DNA of 22,564 nucleotides, taken from NCBI GenBank assembly GCA_900752275.1, contig CAADUS010000004.1, forward strand, positions 1-22,564, read 5' to 3'. The DNA comes from an uncultured Collinsella sp. GTDB lineage: Bacteria; Actinomycetota; Coriobacteriia; Coriobacteriales; Coriobacteriaceae. Within the stretch, counting starts at the first letter, position 1, and each line of letters begins with the position of its first letter. Shown piece by piece: positions 13,255 through 19,764 of this stretch. Made by a program: the position numbers and the translations under genes. A model generated the notes under the pieces. It was not told where the DNA came from. It was given only the letters and a program-made list of their open reading frames with translations, and made no database searches.

Positions 13255-15231
13255 ATGGCGATTCGGCCGATGGAACCGAGCGGACAATGCGAAAGCGAGT
13301 TGGCGGCGGCTGGAGTGGCGCTGCCCGAGCTGCTGGCGCCCGCTGGCGGGCTCGACCAGATGCTCGCGGCAATTGCGGCGGGTGCCGATGCCGTCTATGC
13401 GGGGCTGGACGGATTCAACGCTCGAGTGAGCGCGCATGGCTTTAGCGATGATGAGTTCGCGCGCGGTTGTGCCGTGGCCCATGCGCATGGCGTGCGTGTG
13501 TACGTGACGCTCAACGTGTTCGTGTTCGATGATGAGCTTGCCGACGCCGTGGCGTTGGGGGCGCATGCGCATGCGTTGGGCGCCGATGCGTTGATTGTGG
13601 CCGATGCCGGGCTGGCTTGCGCGCTTCGTGCGGCGATTCCGGGGGTCGAGATTCACCTGTCCACCCAAGCGGGCGCTCATAGCGAGGGTGCCGTGCAGTT
13701 GGCTGCCAAGGAGTTGGGAGTTGAGCGCGTGACGACGGCGCGCGAGCTGAACGTGGCGGAGATTGGGGCGCTTTGCGCTACTGGCGTGCCCATAGAGGTG
13801 TTCTGTCACGGTGCTATTTGCATTGGTTATTCAGGCGCGTGTGAGTTTTCGGCCCTGCGGCGCGGACGGTCGGCGATGCGCGGCGACTGCACACAGCCGT
13901 GCCGTCTGTCCTATGACTTGGCGGACGAGGCGGGGCAGAGTGTTGTTGCTGTCGAAGGGGACCGCCTGCTTTGTCCGCGTGACTATCTGGGTATCGCGCA
14001 CCTGCCGGAGCTTGTTGCCGCCGGCGTGGCATCGCTCAAGATCGAGGGCCGCATGAAGAATCCCGACTACGTCTTTAACGTGGTGAGGGTGTGGCGTCGG
14101 GCGCTCGATATGCTGCGCGCCGGCACATGGGATGCCGATGCGGTGCCGACGCTTGAGCGCGAGCTGGGGAGGTCGTTCAACCGCGGCTTTACCGATGCGT
14201 ATCTGCGGGGTCGTTCGGGCGCCGAGCTCATGAGCTTTGAACGCGCGATCAACCAGGGCGTGCGCGTGGGCCACTTGGTGGCGGTGGGTTACGAAGAGGT
14301 GACGGTTGAGCTTGATGCCGCCGTGGCGGCGGGCGATACGCTCGAGATCCGATTTTACCCGGGTGCCGACGCGCGTCCCGATGTGCCCAAGCGCTGGCCA
14401 CAGGTGCCTTGCCCCGTGGATGCCGCTGCGGGAGAGCACATCGTCGTGCATTGCAAACGTAAGGTGGACGCGGGCTGCGAGGTCTATCTGATTCGCAGCG
14501 CCGGCGTGCTGGGGCAGACGGCAACGGTGTTGGAGCGTATGCGTGCCGAGGCAGATGCAGTCGCGCCTGTCGAGCGGTCCGTTGAGGTGTTGCCGTTTGA
14601 GGGCGTTCTGGCAGATGGCGACGTGCCGACGGAGTTGGCGGAGCCGGGGGAGCCGGCAAAGCGCGAGGATTTTGCTCGTATGGTCTTTGCCTGGGAACTG
14701 ATGGATGTGGATCCGCGCGATGAGCGAGACCTGTCCGATGCGACGGTGGTACTCGACGAAGTGTGCCGCGCGGGTGACACCGAGCGGACTCGGGCGCTTA
14801 TGCAACGCGCCGGGCGCGTCGTCTGCCGCAATCTGGGACAGGTAGCGATGGCCCGCGAGTTGGGCGCGACGTTTGACGTGGCGGCGCCGGTGTTCTGTGC
14901 CAATCGGGCCACGCTTGCCTGGCTGCGCGGGCTTGGCGCGGGGTGGGTATACTTGCCTGCCGAGTTGCTCAGCAATGATAGGGAGCGTATTGCCGAGCTG
15001 GCTGCTGAACCCGGCGTCTTGGGTCCGGTCGACGCCGACCGTCCCGGGCTTATGGTGTGCGAGCACTGTCTGTTGACCGCCGAGGGCGTCTGCGCCACCG
15101 ATGCGACGGGGCAGGTCCGTTGCCGCGACTGCTTGCGTCGTCGGCAGGTGCGCTATCTGGTCGAGCGTGACGGTACACGTCTACCAGTTGCCATCGACGT
15201 ATGCGGCAGGACGAGGATTTTCCTGTCGTAG
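13255..15231 (+). CDS. U32 family protein (RlhA/TrhP-like RNA hydroxylase type)
   Basis: 658 residues, close in length to the long U32 members such as E. coli RlhA. Members once called collagenases or peptidases are now known to hydroxylate RNA bases (23S C2501, tRNA U34) using prephenate and an iron-sulfur cluster. The N-terminus has E-L-L-A-P-A-G-G. The U32 signature carries C184, C189, C196, C212 and C216 in C-H-G-A-I-C through R-G-D-C-T-Q-P-C-R, and S-L-K-I-E-G-R-M-K follows. A C-terminal cysteine cluster (C602, C605, C613, C623, C626) looks like a zinc ribbon. ATG 13255 is preceded by AAGGAG (13242-13247). Which RNA it modifies cannot be told from the sequence. Confidence 0.9.
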   Translation: MAIRPMEPSGQCESELAAAGVALPELLAPAGGLDQMLAAIAAGADAVYAGLDGFNARVSAHGFSDDEFARGCAVAHAHGVRVYVTLNVFVFDDELADAVALGAHAHALGADALIVADAGLACALRAAIPGVEIHLSTQAGAHSEGAVQLAAKELGVERVTTARELNVAEIGALCATGVPIEVFCHGAICIGYSGACEFSALRRGRSAMRGDCTQPCRLSYDLADEAGQSVVAVEGDRLLCPRDYLGIAHLPELVAAGVASLKIEGRMKNPDYVFNVVRVWRRALDMLRAGTWDADAVPTLERELGRSFNRGFTDAYLRGRSGAELMSFERAINQGVRVGHLVAVGYEEVTVELDAAVAAGDTLEIRFYPGADARPDVPKRWPQVPCPVDAAAGEHIVVHCKRKVDAGCEVYLIRSAGVLGQTATVLERMRAEADAVAPVERSVEVLPFEGVLADGDVPTELAEPGEPAKREDFARMVFAWELMDVDPRDERDLSDATVVLDEVCRAGDTERTRALMQRAGRVVCRNLGQVAMARELGATFDVAAPVFCANRATLAWLRGLGAGWVYLPAELLSNDRERIAELAAEPGVLGPVDADRPGLMVCEHCLLTAEGVCATDATGQVRCRDCLRRRQVRYLVERDGTRLPVAIDVCGRTRIFLS

Positions 15232-15250
15232 GTGCCGCGTCGCGTCAGTT

Positions 15251-15306
15251 TGTTATCATATGAGAGTTTATGGACTTCCAGCACCGCCGTTTTCGGCGAG
15301 GGTGCT
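15251..15306 (+). promoter_or_regulatory. tyrS promoter and leader hairpin
   Basis: TGTTATCAT (15251-15259) is an extended -10 element (TG-n-TATCAT); no good -35 is seen, which is common for extended -10 promoters. The transcript would start near 15266. The leader folds: AGCACC (15280-15285) pairs with GGTGCT (15301-15306), and GCCG (15286-15289) with CGGC (15294-15297) around a four-T loop and a GAG bulge. The hairpin ends seven bases before AAAGGAGG. There is no room for a T-box. Confidence 0.5.
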
Positions 15307-15327
15307 ATAGCAAAAGGAGGATACCCA

Positions 15328-16539
15328 ATGCTGTCTGTTGACGAGCAAATGCGTATCATCACCTCGGGCGCCGCACAGATCGTCCCCGAGGCCGACCTTC
15401 GCAAGAAGCTTGAGAAGGGCGAGCCCCTCAACATCAAGCTTGGCGTCGACCCCACCAGCCCCGACCTGCACTTGGGCCACGCCGTGCCGCTGCGCAAGAT
15501 GCGTCAGTTCCAGGACCTGGGCCACAACGTCACCCTCATCATCGGCAACGGTACCGCGTTGATTGGCGACCCTTCGGGCAAGAATTCCACCCGTCCGCAG
15601 CTTTCGCAGGAGCAGATCGAGGCCAATGCCGAGACCTACGTGAGCCAGGCCATGAAGATCCTGGATCCCGAGAAGACCACCATCGTGCACAACGGCGACT
15701 GGATCTTGTCGATGGATCTCGCCGGACTGCTGCAGGTGTGCTCCAAGTTCACCGTCGCCCGTATTCTTGAGCGCGATGACTTTACCAAGCGCTACCAGTC
15801 TCAGACGCCGATCGCCCTGCATGAGTTCCTGTATCCCGTGATGCAGGCTTTCGACTCCGTGCAGATCAAGGCCGACGTCGAGATGGGCGGCACCGATCAG
15901 CTCTTCAACCTGCTCGCTGGCCGTGAGCTCATGGAGAAGATGGGCATGGAGCCGCAGATCGCGCTCACCATGCCGCTGCTCGAGGGCACCGATGGCGTGC
16001 GCAAGATGTCCAAGTCCTACGGCAACTACATCGGCCTGACCGACGCTCCCAAGGATATGTTCGGCAAGACCATGTCCATCCCCGACGAGATGATTGGCAA
16101 GTACTACCGCCTGGCCAGTTCGCTCACCCCGGCCGAGGTCGACAAGATCGACGCTGCTCTGGCCGACGGCTCTGCCGATCCCTATGAGCTCAAGCGTGCT
16201 CTGGGCCGCGACCTGTGCGACACCTACCACGGCGCCGGTGCCGGCGACGAGGCTCAGGCCGAGTTCGATCGCGTGTTCAAGGAGGGCCAGCTCGCCGACT
16301 TCCCCGAGAAGCACGTTGAGCTGACTGTCAACGACGAGGGCCAGATTTACCTCGCCGGCCTGCTCAAGGACCTGGGCCTTTCGGCCAGCGCCGGTCAGGC
16401 CCGCCGCGACATCGACGGCGGCGGCGTCAAGATCAACGGCAAGGCCGTGGCTCCCAAGAGCTACAACATCGACCCCAGCGCCCTCAAACTGGGCGACACC
16501 CTCTCCGTAGGCAAGCGCAAGGGCTTCAAGCTGGTCTAG
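15328..16539 (+). CDS. tyrS: Tyrosyl-tRNA synthetase
   Basis: 403 residues. It charges tRNA-Tyr with tyrosine. The class I signature H-L-G-H is at residues 48-51 and K-M-S-K-S at 226-230. G-G-T-D-Q-L-F-N lies at about 187-194. The C-terminal S4-like RNA-binding domain (about 340-403) includes S-A-S-A-G-Q-A-R-R-D-I and V-K-I-N-G-K-A-V. Length and the N-I-K-L-G-V-D-P-T-S-P-D-L-H-L-G-H sequence suggest the TyrZ-like branch rather than the E. coli TyrS branch. ATG 15328 has AAAGGAGG seven bases upstream; the open frame runs upstream to 15232 but lacks family similarity there. Confidence 0.96.
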   Translation: MLSVDEQMRIITSGAAQIVPEADLRKKLEKGEPLNIKLGVDPTSPDLHLGHAVPLRKMRQFQDLGHNVTLIIGNGTALIGDPSGKNSTRPQLSQEQIEANAETYVSQAMKILDPEKTTIVHNGDWILSMDLAGLLQVCSKFTVARILERDDFTKRYQSQTPIALHEFLYPVMQAFDSVQIKADVEMGGTDQLFNLLAGRELMEKMGMEPQIALTMPLLEGTDGVRKMSKSYGNYIGLTDAPKDMFGKTMSIPDEMIGKYYRLASSLTPAEVDKIDAALADGSADPYELKRALGRDLCDTYHGAGAGDEAQAEFDRVFKEGQLADFPEKHVELTVNDEGQIYLAGLLKDLGLSASAGQARRDIDGGGVKINGKAVAPKSYNIDPSALKLGDTLSVGKRKGFKLV

Positions 16540-16568
16540 CAAGTAGGTCAACCTAACATGTGCAATAG

Positions 16569-16601
16569 GGCCGCAGCCGGAACTCCCGACTGCGGCCTTT
16601 T
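16569..16601 (+). terminator. tyrS terminator
   Basis: GGCCGCAG (16569-16576) pairs perfectly with CTGCGGCC (16590-16597). CGG/CCG continues the stem after one mismatch, and four T follow (16598-16601). It lies 29 bases after the tyrS stop. Confidence 0.9.
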
Positions 16602-16603
16602 GA

Positions 16604-16668
16604 GTTGCGGTGAAATAGTTCCTAAAAATGCCATACGGGCGCCCAGGTAGGAACTATTCCACCGCAAC
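16604..16668. repeat. 65-bp near-perfect inverted repeat
   Basis: Two 21-base arms (16604-16624 and 16648-16668) are exact reverse complements except for one position. The left arm starts GTTGCGGTGA and ends AGTTCCTA. The loop is 23 bases. A CTTTTT follows the right arm on the plus strand, so it could act as a second terminator. It comes directly after a complete terminator, so it is redundant for tyrS and looks more like a small mobile or REP-like element. Confidence 0.75.
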
Positions 16669-16747
16669 CTTTTTCCTCCGTCCCCAAGGGATCATTTGGC
16701 GGTGCCGTTAAGCGGAAGGGGTGTTATCGGCGGCCTCCTTTTGGGCA

Positions 16748-16801
16748 TACAATGGCTATTGGTTTGCTGCGGTGAAGGTCTGTCCGCTCCGCAGCTTTTT
16801 T
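16748..16801 (+). promoter_or_regulatory. ade promoter and attenuator-like leader
   Basis: TACAAT (16748-16753) is a 5-of-6 -10 box; the -35 is weak (TTATCG at 16724-16729, 18-base spacer). Transcription from near 16760 would give a leader of about 62 bases. In it GCTGCGG (16766-16772) pairs perfectly with CCGCAGC (16789-16795), followed by six T (16796-16801). This intrinsic-terminator shape lies only ten bases before the Shine-Dalgarno of ade. No purine aptamer core is recognisable. Confidence 0.55.
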
Positions 16802-16821
16802 CTACGGTTAAAGGAGTATGT

Positions 16822-18642
16822 ATGTCCGTTGAGGTCATGAGATCTGTGATCGAGGCCGCCGAGGGTCGTGTGCCCGTTGACACGCTGTTTGCCAACGCAC
16901 AGATTGTCGATGTGTACGGCCAGCGCGTGGCGCCCGGTAGCGTTGCCGTCAAGGATGGCGTGATCGTCGGTGTGCTCTACGATGGTCGCGACGATGCCGC
17001 CGGTACGTATGAGGCTGCCGAGGTCATCGATTGCCAGGGCCGCTATCTTGCCCCCGGTTTTATTGACGGACACTTGCATATCGAGTCTTCGAACATCCGC
17101 CCTGCCGAGTATGCGCGCATGGCGGCGGCGCGCGGTACCACCACCGCTATTGCCGACAGCCACGAGATCGCCAATGTTTCCGGCTTGGACGGCCTGCGCT
17201 TTATGATCGAGGACGGTCGTCGCGCTCCTATTTCCATCAAGTACATGATGCCCTCGTGCGTGCCCGCACTGCCCGACGAGCAGGCCGGTGCCGTCATCAC
17301 CGCTGCCGATATGCAGGCATTTTTTGCCGAATATCCGGGTGATGTCTTTGGTCTGGGCGAAATGATGAACCTGCCGGGCGTCTTTATGGCCGATCCCGAG
17401 ACCTGTGCTCGTATCGACGCTGCCAACCAGACGCCGTCCAAACAGGTTGACGGTCACGCCCCGCTCGTTGCCGGCAAGGACCTCAACGCCTATGCCGCAG
17501 CTGGCATTATCGCCGACCACGAGTCGACGATTCCCGAGGAGGCGCTCGACAAGCTATCTCGCGGCATGTATGTGATGCTGCGCGAAGGCACGTGCAGCCA
17601 TGACCTGGCCAATCTGTCTCCGATGCTGCTGGAAAACCCCGCCCGTGCCCGCCGCTGCTGCTTCGCGACCGATGACTGCGCTCCCTCCGATGCACTTTCG
17701 ACCGGCATGATCGACAACGCCTGCCGCGTGGCTATCGAGGCCGGCATTGACCCCGTGGTTGCCATCTCTATGGCGTCCCTTTCCACGGCCGAGGCGTTTG
17801 GCCTGGACCACGGTTGCCGCGACCCGCATGAGCTGCGTGGCGCCATCGCCCCGGGCAAGCGTGCCGACCTGCTGTTGCTCGATGACCTGACGTTTGCTAA
17901 GGCTCCGCATCGTGTTTATGCCGCCGGTGCTTTGGTGGCGCAGGACGGCACCTTTGTGGGCGAGATTGCACCCGAGATGGCCGAGGTTGCGGCCCTTGCC
18001 GATGAGCTGCGCGCCTCCGTTAGGCTGCCGAAGCTTTCGCTCGACGTATTCGACTATGCCTTTAAGCCGGGCGAGGCCGTGATTGATGTGATCCCGGGCA
18101 TGGCTATCACGGGCACGGTTCGTCCCGAGACTGACGAGGGCCTGCGCCGCATTATGCTGATCGAACGTCACGGCCGCGGCGTGTCGCTGCAGGCCGAGGG
18201 CGTCGACGGTGATGGTCCTGCGGGCCTGGGTCTTGTCGGCAAGCATATCGGTCGCGGCTGGGTGCGCGGTTTCACCATCACCGGTGGTGCCATCGCCTCG
18301 ACGATCGGTCACGATTCGCACAACGTGTGCGTGGTGGGCGACAACGCGGCCGATATGATGGCTGCCGTCGAGGCTGTTGGCCAGGGTGGTCACGTGCTGG
18401 TGCGCAACGGCGAGGTCGTGGCGCGCATTCCGCTGGCGCTTGGTGGTCTGATGAGCGAAGGCACGGCCGAGGACGTTGCCGCGCAGCACGACGGCTTTAT
18501 GGTCAAGGCGCGTGCCATGGGTATTGAGCCGCCGCTCGACCCCATCATGGGCATCATTTTCCTGCCCCTGCCGGTCATCCCGACGCTCCGCATCCGCCCC
18601 GAGGGCATGTTTGACGTCACGACCTTCACCTACGCCGACTAG
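16822..18642 (+). CDS. ade: Adenine deaminase
   Basis: 606 residues, the usual size. It converts adenine to hypoxanthine and ammonia in purine salvage. Amidohydrolase metal ligands are visible: H84 and H86 in G-F-I-D-G-H-L-H-I-E-S-S, E180 in G-L-G-E-M-M-N, H212 in V-D-G-H-A-P, H233 in A-D-H-E and D284 in F-A-T-D-D. The C-terminal adenine deaminase domain (about 400-606) contains I-G-H-D-S-H-N. I chose ATG 16822 because AAGGAG (16811-16816) is five bases upstream; the open frame extends to 16696 but crosses the terminator hairpin and promoter. Its TAG stop lies inside the REP-like repeat at 18637. Confidence 0.95.
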   Translation: MSVEVMRSVIEAAEGRVPVDTLFANAQIVDVYGQRVAPGSVAVKDGVIVGVLYDGRDDAAGTYEAAEVIDCQGRYLAPGFIDGHLHIESSNIRPAEYARMAAARGTTTAIADSHEIANVSGLDGLRFMIEDGRRAPISIKYMMPSCVPALPDEQAGAVITAADMQAFFAEYPGDVFGLGEMMNLPGVFMADPETCARIDAANQTPSKQVDGHAPLVAGKDLNAYAAAGIIADHESTIPEEALDKLSRGMYVMLREGTCSHDLANLSPMLLENPARARRCCFATDDCAPSDALSTGMIDNACRVAIEAGIDPVVAISMASLSTAEAFGLDHGCRDPHELRGAIAPGKRADLLLLDDLTFAKAPHRVYAAGALVAQDGTFVGEIAPEMAEVAALADELRASVRLPKLSLDVFDYAFKPGEAVIDVIPGMAITGTVRPETDEGLRRIMLIERHGRGVSLQAEGVDGDGPAGLGLVGKHIGRGWVRGFTITGGAIASTIGHDSHNVCVVGDNAADMMAAVEAVGQGGHVLVRNGEVVARIPLALGGLMSEGTAEDVAAQHDGFMVKARAMGIEPPLDPIMGIIFLPLPVIPTLRIRPEGMFDVTTFTYAD

Positions 18643-18671
18643 TCATCGGGGACGTTCTTAAACGACTAGCC
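18637..18671 (-). repeat. REP-like palindrome, copy A
   Basis: 35 bases. Read on the minus strand it matches copy B (19725-19759) at 30 of 35 positions, including an unbroken core of 15, TTTAAGAACGTCCCC. Its ends pair as a 9-bp stem (with wobble pairs) around a 17-base loop. It contains the TAG stop codon of ade. Confidence 0.75.
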
Positions 18672-18675
18672 GCCT

Positions 18676-18697
18676 GCGACACTCTCTGGCGTGTCGC
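18676..18697. repeat. Small perfect hairpin downstream of ade
   Basis: GCGACAC (18676-18682) and GTGTCGC (18691-18697) form a 7-bp perfect stem with an 8-base loop. No T-run follows on either strand, so it is not a convincing terminator. It adjoins REP-like copy A. Confidence 0.5.
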
Positions 18698-18781
18698 CTG
18701 ACGCTGCGACCGTGGGGCCTCTGGCGCGCGTGAGCTATTTGCTAGGTCCTTGTAACGTTTGCGCCCCCGGAGTCTTATCTG

Positions 18782-18846
18782 AGCTCCCTTTGGGTACGGT
18801 GATTTTGGATATACGTCCGATTCCATCAAGCCCGAAGGGAGCTTTT
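18782..18846 (+). promoter_or_regulatory. Leader hairpin hiding the Shine-Dalgarno of the HAD gene
   Basis: AGCTCCCTTTGGG (18782-18794) pairs with CCCGAAGGGAGCT (18831-18843), 13 bp with one G-U pair and a 36-base loop. A T-run (18843-18846) follows. The right arm contains AAGGGAG (18835-18841), the ribosome-binding site of the gene starting at 18849. The stem is therefore both terminator-shaped and able to block translation. A small GGA/TCC hairpin may form in the loop. The effector, if any, is unknown. Confidence 0.6.
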
Positions 18847-18848
18847 CT

Positions 18849-19643
18849 ATGTTTAAACTGATTGCATCCGATATGGACGGCACGCTGCTTGACGAAAACG
18901 GCCAGGTGCCTCCCGAGACCTACGAACTGATTCTGGCACTACGCGAGCATGGCGTGCATTTTGCCGCATCGTCAGGCCGTCGCTACGACCGCCTGTGCGA
19001 GTTCTTTTCACCTGTTCGCGACAAGATAGACTTTGTCGCCGCTAACGGCGCCCAGGTCTACGCCGACGGCAAGATGGTAGACCGTGAGGTGTATTCGCAC
19101 CTGGCGATTCGAAGGCTCGCCCAAGCCGTCAGGACGTTTCCCAATCTGCATCTTGCGCTTTTTGACCGAACCAAGTCCTTTTTGCTCGATGACGAGTGCA
19201 AGTTCGTGCGTGAGGTCGATAAGGACCTTCCCAATGCCGAGCGCATTTGGGAGCTGCCCGATCCCAGCGTAAATATCATCAAAGCGAGTATCTTTTGCGA
19301 CGACGGTGCCGTTATGGACAGTGCGTACGTGCTGCAGCGCGAACTTGGTCAGCTCTTTACCTTTGCGCCTTCGGGCAACGCGTGGATCGATGCCATGCAG
19401 CCCGGCGTGTCGAAGGCCTCGGGCATCGCGCAGCTCGCGGAGCATTACGGGATTGGACGCGACGAGGTCATGGCGTTTGGCGACTCGATGAACGACTACG
19501 AGATCATTCGCTTTGTCGGCACGGGCTGCGCGATGGAAAACGCGCGTCCCGCGCTCAAGGCGGTGGCCGATCGCGTGGTGGGTTGTAACCGCGACCACGC
19601 CGTCCAGCAGGAGCTCCGTCGCGTGCTGGAGAGTCTCGCTTAA
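18849..19643 (+). CDS. HAD superfamily IIB (Cof-type) phosphatase
   Basis: 264 residues, typical for the Cof subfamily, whose members dephosphorylate sugar phosphates, flavin mononucleotide or pyridoxal phosphate. Motif I is D8-M-D10-G-T, motif II is S-S-G-R at 41-44, motif III is K189 in V-S-K-A-S-G-I, and motif IV is G-D-S-M-N-D at 211-216. The IIB cap lies between about 85 and 185. Substrate cannot be predicted. The ATG lies seven bases after AAGGGAG, which is sequestered in the leader hairpin. The gene and its leader lie between two inverted REP-like copies. A second Cof-type gene faces it, but the two proteins differ clearly. Confidence 0.93.
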   Translation: MFKLIASDMDGTLLDENGQVPPETYELILALREHGVHFAASSGRRYDRLCEFFSPVRDKIDFVAANGAQVYADGKMVDREVYSHLAIRRLAQAVRTFPNLHLALFDRTKSFLLDDECKFVREVDKDLPNAERIWELPDPSVNIIKASIFCDDGAVMDSAYVLQRELGQLFTFAPSGNAWIDAMQPGVSKASGIAQLAEHYGIGRDEVMAFGDSMNDYEIIRFVGTGCAMENARPALKAVADRVVGCNRDHAVQQELRRVLESLA

Positions 19644-19645
19644 TC

Positions 19646-19674
19646 CGGCAGATGGGGACGTTTCTTTTCTGCCG
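19646..19674. repeat. Hairpin with GGGGACG loop after the HAD gene
   Basis: CGGCAGA (19646-19652) and TCTGCCG (19668-19674) form a perfect 7-bp stem. The 15-base loop contains GGGGACG and a T-rich stretch. It lies two bases after the stop of the HAD gene. It is not a standard terminator, because the T-run is in the loop. Confidence 0.6.
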
Positions 19675-19682
19675 ACAGGGGG

Positions 19683-19721
19683 GGGGACAGTCCTTGCAGC
19701 TTTTTCGCGAAGAGTGTCCCC
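19683..19721. repeat. GGGGACA/TGTCCCC inverted repeat
   Basis: GGGGACA (19683-19689), at the end of a nine-G run, pairs with TGTCCCC (19715-19721). The 25-base loop can pair further (CTTGC with GCGAAG). It is immediately followed by REP-like copy B. Confidence 0.6.
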
Positions 19722-19724
19722 AAC

Positions 19725-19759
19725 GACTAGTCATTTAAGAACGTCCCCAATGACTGGCC
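19725..19759 (+). repeat. REP-like palindrome, copy B
   Basis: 35 bases in inverted orientation to copy A, with 30 of 35 positions identical. The ends GACTAGTCA and TGACTGGCC pair at 8 of 9 positions. CCAATGACTGG is followed directly by a second, near-identical CCAATGACTAGG that contains the stop codon of the minus-strand HAD gene. Confidence 0.75.
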
Positions 19760-19764
19760 AATGA

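Noticed and set aside
11591..13429. Long open frame antisense to the penicillin-binding protein gene
   Set aside because: It is a shadow frame favoured by GC-rich codon bias; the minus-strand protein has intact GT51 and transpeptidase motifs and the antisense product resembles nothing.
15232..15327. T-box leader upstream of tyrS
   Set aside because: The gap is under 100 bases, with no T-box sequence and no specifier or antiterminator arrangement.
15268..16551. Long antisense frame across tyrS
   Set aside because: TyrS has both class I signatures; the antisense frame is a codon-bias artefact.
16696..16821. N-terminal extension of adenine deaminase
   Set aside because: It would cross the -10 box and terminator hairpin, has no ribosome-binding site, and adds residues not known in the family.
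16754..16821. Purine riboswitch upstream of ade
   Set aside because: No three-way junction or conserved aptamer core is seen and the leader is too short.
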